Positions 1-6,576 are shown, numbered from the stretch's first letter. The stretch is 7,400 nucleotides of DNA from Lachnospiraceae bacterium UBA3772 (GCA_002371025.1 DFFQ01000185.1:1-7400), one strand, 5' to 3'. Notes: generated by a model not told the origin, from the sequence alone. Made by a program: numbers and translations.

Positions 1-1048
1 CATCTTCTGTATTAAGTTCTGAAAGTGAAGTATATAGTGTTGTAGATTTACCTGATCCTGTAGGTCCTGTAACAAGGATGATGCCATGAGGATTACTAAG
101 TATACCATCAAACGTTTTAATTTCTTCAGGTGAGAATCCAAGACCAGACTTAGGTTTTGTAAGTCCATCCTTGGAAGTAAGTCTCATAACCGTCTTTTCG
201 CCATATACTGTAGGAAGAATAGATACACGGACATCAAATTCTCTTCTGTCTACCATAATGGTGATACGACCGTCCTGAGGTTTTCTCTTTTCCGCTATAT
301 CCATGCCACCTACAATCTTAATACGGGCACTGATAGCTGATGAAAGAGACTGATCATAACTCATTACCTGTTTTAAAGCACCGTCTATTCTATATCTTAC
401 ACGGACATAAGTTTCCATAGGCTCTATATGAATATCAGAAGCCCTCTGTCTTACACCGCCTTCAATTATCTGATTTACAAGCTGTACAATAGGAGAATTG
501 TCGATATCAGCATTTGCTGCAGCCTCTTCTTCATCCAACACCTGATTAGCCTGCTGCTCAAGCTTAAACTTCTCAGCCGCTTCCATAGCAGACGCACTGC
601 CGTAGTATCTTCCGATAGCGTCATTGATATCCTCTTCAAAAGCAATCAGAGGATCAACCTGATATCCCGACGCAATACTTAAATCATCTATTGCAGAAAG
701 ATCCATAGGATCTGCCATGGCAACTTTAAGAATATTAGCATTATGATCATCAAAAGCTATCGGCATAGCCTTATGCTTACGTACCAAAGGTTCCGGTATA
801 AGATCAATAACCGCTTCATCTACTTTGACTGTTTTTAATTCGACATAATCGATACCCATCTGGGTAGTAAGAACCGTGATAAGAAGTTCACGACTTATGA
901 ACCCCAAATCCATTATAACATTACCGAGTCTTCCACCAGTTTCCTTTTGTACTACAAGTGCCTGTTGAAGCTGATCCTCGGTAATAGCACCCGCCTCTAC
1001 AAGCAGATCCCCGATTCGGATCTGTTTTCTAGCTCCACTTATTCGCAT
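1..1048 (-). CDS. pilB: Type IV pilus / type II secretion assembly ATPase, PilB/GspE family (3' part off the window)
   Basis: Secretion-superfamily hexameric ATPase that would power pilin polymerisation from the cytoplasmic face of the membrane. 349 codons are present and the gene runs off the left edge. An N-terminal MshEN/T2SSE_N region (about residues 10-150) holds two tandem motifs, R11-Q34 and R40-Q63. An Ala/Glu-rich linker (about 152-184) follows, then the ATPase N2 region with SDIHIEP (204-210) and RYRIDG (218-223). The Walker A GPTGSGKST lies at 328-336. Walker B and the His box lie beyond the edge. The ATG start at 1048 has a strong SD (AGGAGAGGG, 1055-1063) six bases upstream. The fold is certain. 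PilB rather than GspE is inferred, because Gram-positive bacteria usually carry type IV pili or related pseudopili; no pilin or PilC/PilT gene is in view. It sits 188 bases after trhP and is probably a separate transcription unit. Confidence 0.93.
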   Translation of the reverse strand, partial: MRISGARKQIRIGDLLVEAGAITEDQLQQALVVQKETGGRLGNVIMDLGFISRELLITVLTTQMGIDYVELKTVKVDEAVIDLIPEPLVRKHKAMPIAFDDHNANILKVAMADPMDLSAIDDLSIASGYQVDPLIAFEEDINDAIGRYYGSASAMEAAEKFKLEQQANQVLDEEEAAANADIDNSPIVQLVNQIIEGGVRQRASDIHIEPMETYVRVRYRIDGALKQVMSYDQSLSSAISARIKIVGGMDIAEKRKPQDGRITIMVDRREFDVRVSILPTVYGEKTVMRLTSKDGLTKPKSGLGFSPEEIKTFDGILSNPHGIILVTGPTGSGKSTTLYTSLSELNTED

Positions 1049-1054
1049 ATTACA

Positions 1055-1063
1055 CCCTCTCCT
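1055..1063 (-). promoter_or_regulatory. Ribosome binding site of pilB
   Basis: On the minus strand AGGAGAGGG lies six bases before the ATG at 1048. It fixes the start of the pilus ATPase, whose first MshEN motif begins only ten codons later. Confidence 0.85.
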
Positions 1064-1070
1064 ATCCGAT

Positions 1071-1151
1071 ATTAACAGATATAAAAATATTAACACATTA
1101 ACATAAAGATGAAAAGCATCGCAAACTCTTTTCGTCATTTTTACATTAACA
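1071..1151 (-). repeat. Four copies of TGTTAAT in the pilB leader
   Basis: The heptamer ATTAACA on the + strand (TGTTAAT in the direction of pilB) occurs at 1071-1077, 1089-1095, 1097-1103 and 1145-1151. The two middle copies are adjacent with an eight-base period. The fourth overlaps one arm of the inverted repeat at 1143-1166. The copies could be protein-binding half-sites, but the region is AT-rich and chance is not excluded. Confidence 0.45.
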
Positions 1152-1166
1152 GCCCCTGTTATATGT
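1143..1166. repeat. Inverted repeat in the pilB leader (10-bp stem, one bulge)
   Basis: ACAT-TAACAG, then CCC, then CTGTTA-T-ATGT on the + strand form ten pairs around a three-base loop, with one bulged T. There is no T-run on the minus-strand 3' side (it reads AAAAATG), so it is not an ordinary terminator for trhP. It may be an operator or an RNA hairpin. Confidence 0.5.
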
Positions 1167-1195
1167 GGTTTTTCACCTATTTTTCATAATTATTC

Positions 1196-1210
1196 TGTGC
1201 ATACTGCACA
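1196..1210. repeat. Perfect inverted repeat TGTGCA-TAC-TGCACA
   Basis: Six-base arms around a three-base centre, about 27 bases downstream of the trhP stop codon. On the minus strand it is followed by GAATAATTATG, which is not a uridine tract. It could be a transcript-end hairpin or a small operator. No function can be assigned. Confidence 0.45.
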
Positions 1211-1236
1211 AGCGCAACCGTTTAACCTCATTTTTA

Positions 1237-2496
1237 TCAATCCTTTCTATTGCGCAGAATCATACCTCGAGTTATGTCACCCTGTTCACACTTTTCCAAA
1301 CTGATAAAAATCTTTTGTTTTGGATGAGGCGCCGTCTCCATAGAGTTTCCATCCTCATCGGTAATCCCGGATACTTTACACTTCAAATTATGTCCATCAA
1401 AAAGCATAACTTCTATTTTCTCCCCCACAAGGAATTTATTCTTCTGATGTATCATAACAACTGCATTCTTTTCATCCTGAGACAAAACATCTTCTACAAG
1501 CCCAAGATAAATAGCATTTTGAAAATAAGTATTGCTATCATAGATCTGGCCATCAGACCCAGGTTTTCCAAAATAAAATCCTGTAGAAAAATTTCTCATG
1601 GTACAGTCAGATATCTCTTTTTTATAATGTTCTATCTTACTTTTATAAAGTTCAGGATCATTAAGATAATCATCTATAGCTTCTCTATATGTTCTGGCCG
1701 CAACAGCCACATAAAGATTTGTCTTCATCCTTCCTTCAATTTTAAAAGAATAGACTCCTGCATCAACAAGTTCCGGAATATGTTCTATCATGCAAAGATC
1801 TTTTGAGTTAAATATATATGTCCCTCTTTCATCTTCTTCTACAGGCATATATTCCCCGGGTCTTGTTTCTTCCATAACAGCATATTTCCATCTGCAGGGA
1901 TGTGTACAAGCTCCCTGATTTGCATCTCTACCGGTAAAATAATTAGAAAGCAGGCAACGCCCGGAATAAGAAATACACATTGCCCCATGAATAAACGCTT
2001 CTATTTCAAGATCAGGATCTGTATTTTTTCTTATATCCTTTAATTCAGATAACGAAAGTTCACGAGCCGCAACAACTCTTGTAGCTCCCATCTTATGCCA
2101 GAAATTATAAGTCATATAATTGGTATTATTTGCCTGAGTTGAAATATGTATCTCCATTTCCGGAAGAACTTCCCTGCAAAGAGTAAATACACCCGGATCA
2201 GAAATAAGAAGAGCATCAATTCCTACATCTCTTATACTTTCAAAAAAAGATCTAAGTCCTTCTATATCTCTGTTATGAGCAAATATATTGACAGTTACAT
2301 ATACTTTAGCATTGTGACTATGAGCATATTTTACAGCCTCTATCATATCCTCTTTACTGAAATTATCCGCTTTCGCACGAAGACTGAAATGCTGTCCTCC
2401 GATATAAACTGCATCCGCCCCATAATCCACAGCACACTTAAGAGTTTCAAGACCGCCCGCCGGGCAGAGAAGTTCAATTTTTTTCTTATTATCCAT
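1237..2496 (-). CDS. trhP: tRNA hydroxylation protein TrhP (U32 family, formerly annotated as peptidase/collagenase)
   Basis: U32-family protein. TrhP makes 5-hydroxyuridine at wobble position 34 of tRNAs in a prephenate-dependent reaction. The protein has 419 residues, close to B. subtilis YrrO. The N-terminal barrel begins with ELLCPAGG (8-15), followed by ADAVYIGG (27-34) and ISTQAN (118-123). The U32 signature runs from E166 (EAFIHGAMC) through GRC to S184. Cysteines 174, 181, 197 and 201 are good candidates for iron-sulfur ligands, as known in this family. SFKIEGRMK and a C-terminal U32_C-type domain complete it. I chose the ATG at 2496, which has GAGGA (2505-2509) eight bases upstream, over a GTG at 2523 without an SD. 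It is the last gene of the block, 59 bases after trmR, whose product would methylate its tRNA product. Older annotations as a collagenase-like protease are probably wrong for this subgroup. Confidence 0.9.
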   Translation of the reverse strand: MDNKKKIELLCPAGGLETLKCAVDYGADAVYIGGQHFSLRAKADNFSKEDMIEAVKYAHSHNAKVYVTVNIFAHNRDIEGLRSFFESIRDVGIDALLISDPGVFTLCREVLPEMEIHISTQANNTNYMTYNFWHKMGATRVVAARELSLSELKDIRKNTDPDLEIEAFIHGAMCISYSGRCLLSNYFTGRDANQGACTHPCRWKYAVMEETRPGEYMPVEEDERGTYIFNSKDLCMIEHIPELVDAGVYSFKIEGRMKTNLYVAVAARTYREAIDDYLNDPELYKSKIEHYKKEISDCTMRNFSTGFYFGKPGSDGQIYDSNTYFQNAIYLGLVEDVLSQDEKNAVVMIHQKNKFLVGEKIEVMLFDGHNLKCKVSGITDEDGNSMETAPHPKQKIFISLEKCEQGDITRGMILRNRKD

Positions 2497-2513
2497 ATAT
2501 TTAATCCTCGTAT

Positions 2514-2553
2514 TATATATCACACTTAGTTTATCGCACGAAACTATATATCA
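2514..2553. repeat. Hairpin flanked by a 9-base direct repeat in the trmR-trhP gap
   Basis: The arms TAGTTT (2527-2532) and AAACTA (2541-2546) enclose an eight-base loop. The nine-mer TATATATCA occurs at 2514-2522 and again at 2545-2553. The structure fills most of the 59-base gap between trmR and trhP. It has no T-tract, and its stem is AT-rich and weak. It might modulate transcript stability or relative expression; low complexity is the simpler explanation. Confidence 0.35.
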
Positions 2554-2555
2554 AA

Positions 2556-3227
2556 TTATTTTACAACCAGAGAAACCGCAGCCCCATCTCCCACAGAAAG
2601 AATATCTGTAGCAAGTCTTTCATCATTCTTTAATCTATAAAGATACTGTCTTATCCTGTCATGAATTGTAATCTCTCTTTTTTCAACCAGAAAATGAGAT
2701 TCAATTATCTTTCCGTCTTCAAGTATGTTATCACTTATGATAATTGTTCCCGGTTTAGACATCTTAAGCGCCTCATCCAGATATATCATATACTGTCCTT
2801 TGGCTGCGTCTATAAATATCATGTCATAAATATTAATATCACTCTTAGAAAGTTCTTTTAAGGACTCCTCAGCATCCCCTTCAATGATATTTATATTATC
2901 TTCAAATCCTAATCTTTTGATATTTTCTTTAGCTATAAGAATCCTTTTCCTATCCAGTTCCAAAGTATCAATTAATACATCTTTCTTTAGAACATCCACC
3001 ATAAAGGAAGCTGAATATCCTACAGCAGTTCCTATTTCCAGTATTTTCTTTGGTTTATTAATCAGAAGAAGGAGCCTTATCAGCTCCTTCATATCTTCTC
3101 TAATAACCGGCACTTTCATGTCTTTTGCACTAAAGTAAATATCTGCGAGGATTTCATTTTCATCATTCTTATTAAATGAATTGATGAAAGAACGTATCCT
3201 TGCATAATCATTTATACCGTTATTCAT
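2556..3227 (-). CDS. trmR: tRNA 5-hydroxyuridine methyltransferase TrmR (class I O-methyltransferase, YrrM family)
   Basis: SAM-dependent O-methyltransferase of the Methyltransf_3 type. In B. subtilis TrmR (YrrM) methylates 5-hydroxyuridine-34 to 5-methoxyuridine in tRNA. The protein has 223 residues. The SAM loop is ILEIGTAVGYS (62-72), with the acidic residue after strand 2 at E90 (LELD) and a third motif GDAEES (117-122). Candidate metal ligands are D140 (FIDAAKG) and D166-N167 (ISDN). The ATG at 3227 overlaps the stop of the upstream MltG-like gene by eight bases and has GAGG about six bases upstream, which suggests translational coupling. Upstream in-frame starts (3248, 3299) lack well-spaced SD sites. 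The fold is certain. The tRNA substrate is inferred from family and from trhP next door; small-molecule O-methyltransferases share this fold. Confidence 0.88.
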   Translation of the reverse strand: MNNGINDYARIRSFINSFNKNDENEILADIYFSAKDMKVPVIREDMKELIRLLLLINKPKKILEIGTAVGYSASFMVDVLKKDVLIDTLELDRKRILIAKENIKRLGFEDNINIIEGDAEESLKELSKSDINIYDMIFIDAAKGQYMIYLDEALKMSKPGTIIISDNILEDGKIIESHFLVEKREITIHDRIRQYLYRLKNDERLATDILSVGDGAAVSLVVK

Positions 3228-3762
3228 TGTCACCCTCACCTGATCCATCCGGATTACTTTCTCCTTCAGATACACTTTCAGTTTCTTTTTCAACAGCATC
3301 CGTGGAGGTGGCAGTAACCTCCTTACCTGTGGAATTTACTTTATCTTTATCCTTATTCTTACCATCATCATCCTGCTCATTTGTTATTATCTTTATTATC
3401 TCGTTATAAGTCATAGATGGAGAAAGTCCATACTGACCTGATTTAATCTTACTTCCATAAGAACCGACTTTAATCTTTGCCATCATAACATACTTATTAT
3501 CTATGATCCCTTCTTTCTCTAATTTCTCAGAAATCTTTGAAGTAGAATCGCCATCAAGTATTGTTATAACTTTATATTCTGTCGAAGCTGGATTCTTTGC
3601 AGAATCATTAAAAACACTATAGGAAAACCCATAAGCCATAGAGAATCCTTTAACAAGAATAAGCAGGATAATTATATCCACAAGGATCTGAATCGCATAA
3701 AATAGTGATGTTTTAAGTCTTAGCTCTGTCTTATATGAATTGTTCTTTTTCTTAGCAGCCAT
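3220..3762 (-). CDS. MltG/YceG-like membrane protein lacking the transglycosylase domain
   Basis: 180-residue bitopic membrane protein. A basic cytoplasmic N-terminus (1-17) precedes one membrane segment (about 19-38). A LysM-like domain (about 63-127) has the MltG-like pattern SGQYGLSPSMTYNEIIKII. A charged Ser/Glu/Asp/Lys tail follows to the end (128-180). Full MltG is about 340-380 residues and carries a C-terminal YceG catalytic domain with an essential glutamate; that domain is absent here. Nothing resembling it lies downstream, because trmR starts at once, so this is loss or replacement rather than a recent frameshift. The position matches B. subtilis yrrL (mltG). It may keep a peptidoglycan-binding or scaffold role but cannot be a normal lytic transglycosylase. 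The ATG start has GGAG inside the last codons of the ylbF-like gene, seven bases upstream. Confidence 0.8.
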   Translation of the reverse strand: MAAKKKNNSYKTELRLKTSLFYAIQILVDIIILLILVKGFSMAYGFSYSVFNDSAKNPASTEYKVITILDGDSTSKISEKLEKEGIIDNKYVMMAKIKVGSYGSKIKSGQYGLSPSMTYNEIIKIITNEQDDDGKNKDKDKVNSTGKEVTATSTDAVEKETESVSEGESNPDGSGEGDNE

Positions 3763-3766
3763 TTAT

Positions 3767-4096
3767 TTACTCCATGATATTTGTAAGTCCGTCTGTGATA
3801 GTACCCACCATTTTTTTAACAAGTTCCGATAATTCATTTTCCTTCTTCAGATAATCACTAACAAGCGAATTATGTAAGAGATCATCATTATCATCCCACA
3901 GTTTATAGATCTCATCATAGGGATTTCCATCATAATAAGTCTCTATATCATTATATTGTCTTTTAAATTCAAGAAGTCTGTTATAGAGTTCTCCCGAAGA
4001 CTTTAGCGCAGCCTTGGAAGAAACAAATTCTCTATACTGTTTAGACTCCTTTATAGCTTCATTTAAATTTCTACAAACATTTAGTATATCATCCAT
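3767..4096 (-). CDS. YlbF/YmcA-family protein
   Basis: Small 109-residue, mostly helical, acidic protein of the Com_YlbF family. B. subtilis YlbF and YmcA form, with YaaT, a complex that directs RNase Y and affects competence, sporulation and biofilm formation. The helical pattern fits: an N-terminal ILNVCRNLNEAIKES, then ELYNRLLEFKRQY and a C-terminal SDYLKKENELSELVKKM. Family members are diverse, so equivalence to YlbF itself is not established. The ATG at 4096 has AGAGG (4104-4108) seven bases upstream and is preferred over an in-frame GTG at 4114 that lacks an SD. It lies 35 bases after RNase J and four bases before the MltG-like gene, so it is very likely co-transcribed. An RNA-decay role would suit its place behind RNase J, but that is inference. 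Confidence 0.78.
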   Translation of the reverse strand: MDDILNVCRNLNEAIKESKQYREFVSSKAALKSSGELYNRLLEFKRQYNDIETYYDGNPYDEIYKLWDDNDDLLHNSLVSDYLKKENELSELVKKMVGTITDGLTNIME

Positions 4097-4131
4097 AACA
4101 CGGCCTCTTTTCACTGCAAATGACTTACAGT

Positions 4132-5799
4132 TTAAACTTCAGAGATAATAGGAAGAATCATAGGACTTCTCTTAGTCCTCTTCCATAAGAATTCTCCAAG
4201 AGAATCCTTTATAGCCCCCTTTATCTTTGACCAGTCACAGTTATTATATCTTGAAAGGCAGTCATCCAAAGTTTCCTGGACAACCATTCTGCAATCATCT
4301 ATAAGAGACTCTGATTCTCTTACATATACAAAACCTCTTGATACAATATCCGGCCCAGCCAGTATCTGGTTAGAATACTTTTCGAGTGTCACTACTACTA
4401 CGATCAGTCCGTTTTCGGAAAGATGCTGTCTGTCACGAAGGACTATATTTCCAACATCACCTACTCCAAGTCCATCGACGAGAACGCCTTGTGCAGGTAC
4501 ACGTCCTGTTATATCAAATGTATCATTACTTACTTCAAGCACATCTCCACTCTTCATGATCTTTACATTCTCCATTGGAATGCCCATCTCATTTGCAAGA
4601 AGTGCATGACGTTTTAAATGTCTATATTCACCATGTACAGGAATAGCATATTTAGGCTTTGTTAAGGCATAAATAAGTTTTAATTCTTCCTGACATGCAT
4701 GTCCTGAAACATGAGTATTATGGTTTATAACATGAGCACCCTTCATTTCAAGATCATTGATTATATTATAAACTGATTTCTCATTTCCAGGGATAGGATT
4801 AGACGAAAGAACTACCACATCTCCCGGTTTAACAGAAATCTTATTATGTGTATTTGATGCTATCCTTGAAAGAACAGCCATATTCTCTCCCTGAGAGCCA
4901 GTGGTAATATATACCAGCTGTTCATCCGGATAATTCTTAGCATCATCTATCTCTATAAGAGTATTATCCGGTATATTTATATAGCCAAGTTCAGATGCAA
5001 TACGAATGATATTTATCATACTTCTTCCATCTACTATAACTTTTCTCTTATATTTGGCAGCCGTATTGATTATCATCTGAACACGGTCAACATTTGATGC
5101 AAATGTTGCTATTATCATTCTGTGATGCACATTGTCATCAAATATCTCATTAAAAGTTCTTCCAACCATCATTTCGGAAGGAGTAAAACCAGGACGTTCT
5201 ACATTTGTAGAATCCGCCATTAAAGCAAGTACGCCCTTCTTTCCAAGTTCTCCAAATCTCTGGAGATCTATGATACCTCCAAATACAGGAGTATAATCCA
5301 CTTTAAAGTCACCTGTGTGAACTATTATTCCTTCAGGTGTAAATATAGCAAGTGCTGCTGAATCAGCAATAGAATGGTTGGTTCTTATAAATTCTATCCT
5401 GAAGCAGCCAAGGTTTATAGTCTGTCCATAACTTACCACTTTGCGCTTAACATTATTCATGAGACCATGCTCATCAAGCTTTGACTCAATGATTCCCATG
5501 GTAAGCTTTGTAGCATAAATAGGCATATTGATCTGCTTTTCTACATAAGGGATTGATCCAATATGATCCTCATGTCCGTGGGTTATCACCAGCCCCTTTA
5601 CTTTATCTTTATTCTCTACAAGATAAGTAACATCAGGAATTACAAGATCAATTCCAAGCATGTCATCATCAGGGAATGAAAGGCCGCAATCCACCACTAT
5701 GATTGAATCTTCATATTCAATCGCTGTAATATTCATTCCAATCTGTTCCAGCCCTCCGAGTGGAATGATCTTTACAGTCTTATTATTCTTCTTATTCAA
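4132..5799 (-). CDS. rnj: Ribonuclease J (metallo-beta-lactamase / beta-CASP RNase)
   Basis: Endonuclease and 5'-3' exoribonuclease for mRNA decay and rRNA maturation. The 555 residues from the TTG at 5799 match the usual length of RNase J1/J2. The metal site is complete: HGHEDH (74-79), H142 (TNHS), D164 (HTGDFK) and H388 (PVHGE). Beta-CASP signs are DSTN (196-199), ATFASN (230-235), TTGSQGE (298-304) and HVSGH (362-366), and a C-terminal domain ends the protein. The frame opens with another TTG at 5811, but GGAGGT (5804-5809) covers that codon. The TTG at 5799, four bases after the SD, is therefore the likelier start; no ATG lies near the start. Since the active-site residues are kept, this is an active J-type enzyme; J1 versus J2 cannot be told. 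It lies between ruvX and the ylbF-like gene in the same operon. Confidence 0.96.
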   Translation of the reverse strand: MNKKNNKTVKIIPLGGLEQIGMNITAIEYEDSIIVVDCGLSFPDDDMLGIDLVIPDVTYLVENKDKVKGLVITHGHEDHIGSIPYVEKQINMPIYATKLTMGIIESKLDEHGLMNNVKRKVVSYGQTINLGCFRIEFIRTNHSIADSAALAIFTPEGIIVHTGDFKVDYTPVFGGIIDLQRFGELGKKGVLALMADSTNVERPGFTPSEMMVGRTFNEIFDDNVHHRMIIATFASNVDRVQMIINTAAKYKRKVIVDGRSMINIIRIASELGYINIPDNTLIEIDDAKNYPDEQLVYITTGSQGENMAVLSRIASNTHNKISVKPGDVVVLSSNPIPGNEKSVYNIINDLEMKGAHVINHNTHVSGHACQEELKLIYALTKPKYAIPVHGEYRHLKRHALLANEMGIPMENVKIMKSGDVLEVSNDTFDITGRVPAQGVLVDGLGVGDVGNIVLRDRQHLSENGLIVVVVTLEKYSNQILAGPDIVSRGFVYVRESESLIDDCRMVVQETLDDCLSRYNNCDWSKIKGAIKDSLGEFLWKRTKRSPMILPIISEV

Positions 5800-5803
5800 T
5801 TTT

Positions 5804-5809
5804 ACCTCC
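5804..5809 (-). promoter_or_regulatory. RNase J ribosome binding site that decides a TTG start
   Basis: GGAGGT on the minus strand overlaps the first in-frame TTG (5811) and lies four bases before a second TTG (5799). It makes the second TTG the likely initiation codon. Spacing is slightly short, which with the weak start codon may limit translation. Confidence 0.7.
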
Positions 5810-5849
5810 AATTATCGGTCCGTTAACTGTCCAAAAATCCGTACAAAAA

Positions 5850-6275
5850 TTATTTATTCTTTTCTGCATCGAGATAACTCTGAAGGATAATAGCCGCTGC
5901 CATCTTATCGATATACTGTTTTCTTCCAGATTCCGCAACACCTGTTGCGTCCAGTATTCTATCAGCTTCAATGGTAGTAAGGCGTTCATCCTGCAGAATA
6001 ACCGGCAGTGATGTCCGACGTTCTAAATTTTCTTTAAATTCTTCTGTTGCAAGAGCACGCTCTCCAACAGTATTATTCATATTCTTAGGATACCCAAGGA
6101 TTATCTTCTCAACATTTTTTTCTGCTATTATCTCTTCAATCCTCTGGTAAGTTTTACGCAGCTTAGTCTCTTTCTCTCTTGTAATTGTTTCAAAAGGCTG
6201 CGCAGTAATAAGGAGTTCATCAGATAATGCAACTCCTACTGTTTTGGTTCCATAATCGAGACCCATGTATCTCAT
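5850..6275 (-). CDS. ruvX: Holliday-junction resolvase-like / pre-16S rRNA nuclease RuvX (YqgF)
   Basis: RNase H-fold nuclease of the YqgF family, linked to 5' maturation of 16S rRNA in E. coli and also called a putative Holliday-junction resolvase. The 141 residues are typical. Acidic catalytic candidates sit in the family motifs: D7 in [14 protein letters not shown]97 in DERLTT and D123 in [18 protein letters not shown] (59-69) is the conserved central strand-loop. The ATG at 6275 has AGGAG about eight bases upstream. It follows ireB by 31 bases and precedes RNase J by 50 bases. In many Bacillota a small DUF1292 gene follows it; here none is seen. The ireB-ruvX pairing is a standard Bacillota arrangement and makes the call secure. 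Confidence 0.95.
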   Translation of the reverse strand: MRYMGLDYGTKTVGVALSDELLITAQPFETITREKETKLRKTYQRIEEIIAEKNVEKIILGYPKNMNNTVGERALATEEFKENLERRTSLPVILQDERLTTIEADRILDATGVAESGRKQYIDKMAAAIILQSYLDAEKNK

Positions 6276-6306
6276 ATGTCTATCTCCTGATCAAAGTATT
6301 TAAGAC

Positions 6307-6576
6307 TTATTTATTAAGTCTTGTCTCGATATAATTTTCCATGAGAACTTCTATAATCTCATCTCTTTCAGCTTTCATGATAAGACTTCTGGCACCGTTA
6401 TAACTTGTTATATAAGTTGGATCACCACTCATGATATATCCAACTATCTGATTAACAGGGTTATATCCCTTCTCAGCCAAGGCCTGATAAACCTTCTCAA
6501 GGATAACAGGAACATTAAGTTCTAAATCCTTGCTGATATTAACATTCTGTGTTTCTCCACCGTTTGCGTTATACAT
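6307..6576 (-). CDS. ireB: IreB family regulatory phosphoprotein (UPF0297/DUF965)
   Basis: Small 89-residue protein. In Enterococcus faecalis IreB is a substrate of the PASTA-domain Ser/Thr kinase IreK and is involved in intrinsic cephalosporin resistance. The conserved core is plain: [13 protein letters not shown] (35-47), SGDPTYI (50-56) and ERDEII (70-75). In IreB two N-terminal threonines are phosphorylated; here the only residues of that kind before residue 20 are T9 and S15, so the sites differ. The ATG at 6576 follows an extended SD (AGGATGTGAT on the minus strand, one mismatch to consensus). It is the first gene after the promoter at 6610-6638. The role in this species is inferred from family; the kinase gene is not in the window. 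Confidence 0.93.
   Translation of the reverse strand: MYNANGGETQNVNISKDLELNVPVILEKVYQALAEKGYNPVNQIVGYIMSGDPTYITSYNGARSLIMKAERDEIIEVLMENYIETRLNK

Larger units (their letters stand above)
1049..1236 (-). other. 188-base leader between trhP and pilB
   Basis: This is the longest non-coding stretch in the window. It holds the pilB ribosome binding site, two short inverted repeats (1143-1166 and 1196-1210), an imperfect dyad (arms about 1108-1116 and 1128-1136) and four copies of the heptamer TGTTAAT read on the minus strand. I see no convincing -35/-10 pair for pilB and no hairpin followed by a T-run that would end the trhP transcript. It does not match the cyclic-di-GMP-I riboswitch consensus as I know it. 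A promoter is expected here because the gene set changes, but I cannot place it. Confidence 0.6.

Noticed and set aside
428..682. Open frame on the + strand inside pilB
   Set aside because: It is antisense to the linker and ATPase region of a clear PilB/GspE protein and has no features of its own.
1108..1136. GATGAAAAG/CTTTTCGTC dyad followed by ATTTTT as a terminator on the + strand
   Set aside because: No + strand gene lies upstream to be terminated, and the loop is 11 bases with a weak stem. It may at most be part of the leader structure.
1049..1236. Cyclic-di-GMP riboswitch before pilB
   Set aside because: The conserved GEMM elements (such as the GGGACGCAAAGCC-type core and tetraloop-receptor stems) are not found, although a riboswitch would suit the MshEN domain.
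1165..1806. Long open frame of 213 codons on the + strand
   Set aside because: It lies antisense to trhP, begins in the leader, has no SD and encodes an Ile/Phe/Lys-rich product without domain pattern. It is a shadow of the real gene.
2512..2517. TATAAT in the trmR-trhP gap as a promoter for trhP
   Set aside because: There is no acceptable -35, and the start point would fall on the trhP ribosome binding site. The AT-rich sequence explains the match.
5817..5832. Near-palindrome around GTTAAC between ruvX and rnj
   Set aside because: Only 12 of 16 positions are symmetric, and the site lies within an operon with no sign of a promoter.
5792..5989. Minus-strand open frame overlapping the end of ruvX and the start of rnj
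   Set aside because: It is out of frame with both genes, has no SD and shows no recognisable domain. It is not a displaced DUF1292 gene, as it lacks an acidic DUF1292-like composition.
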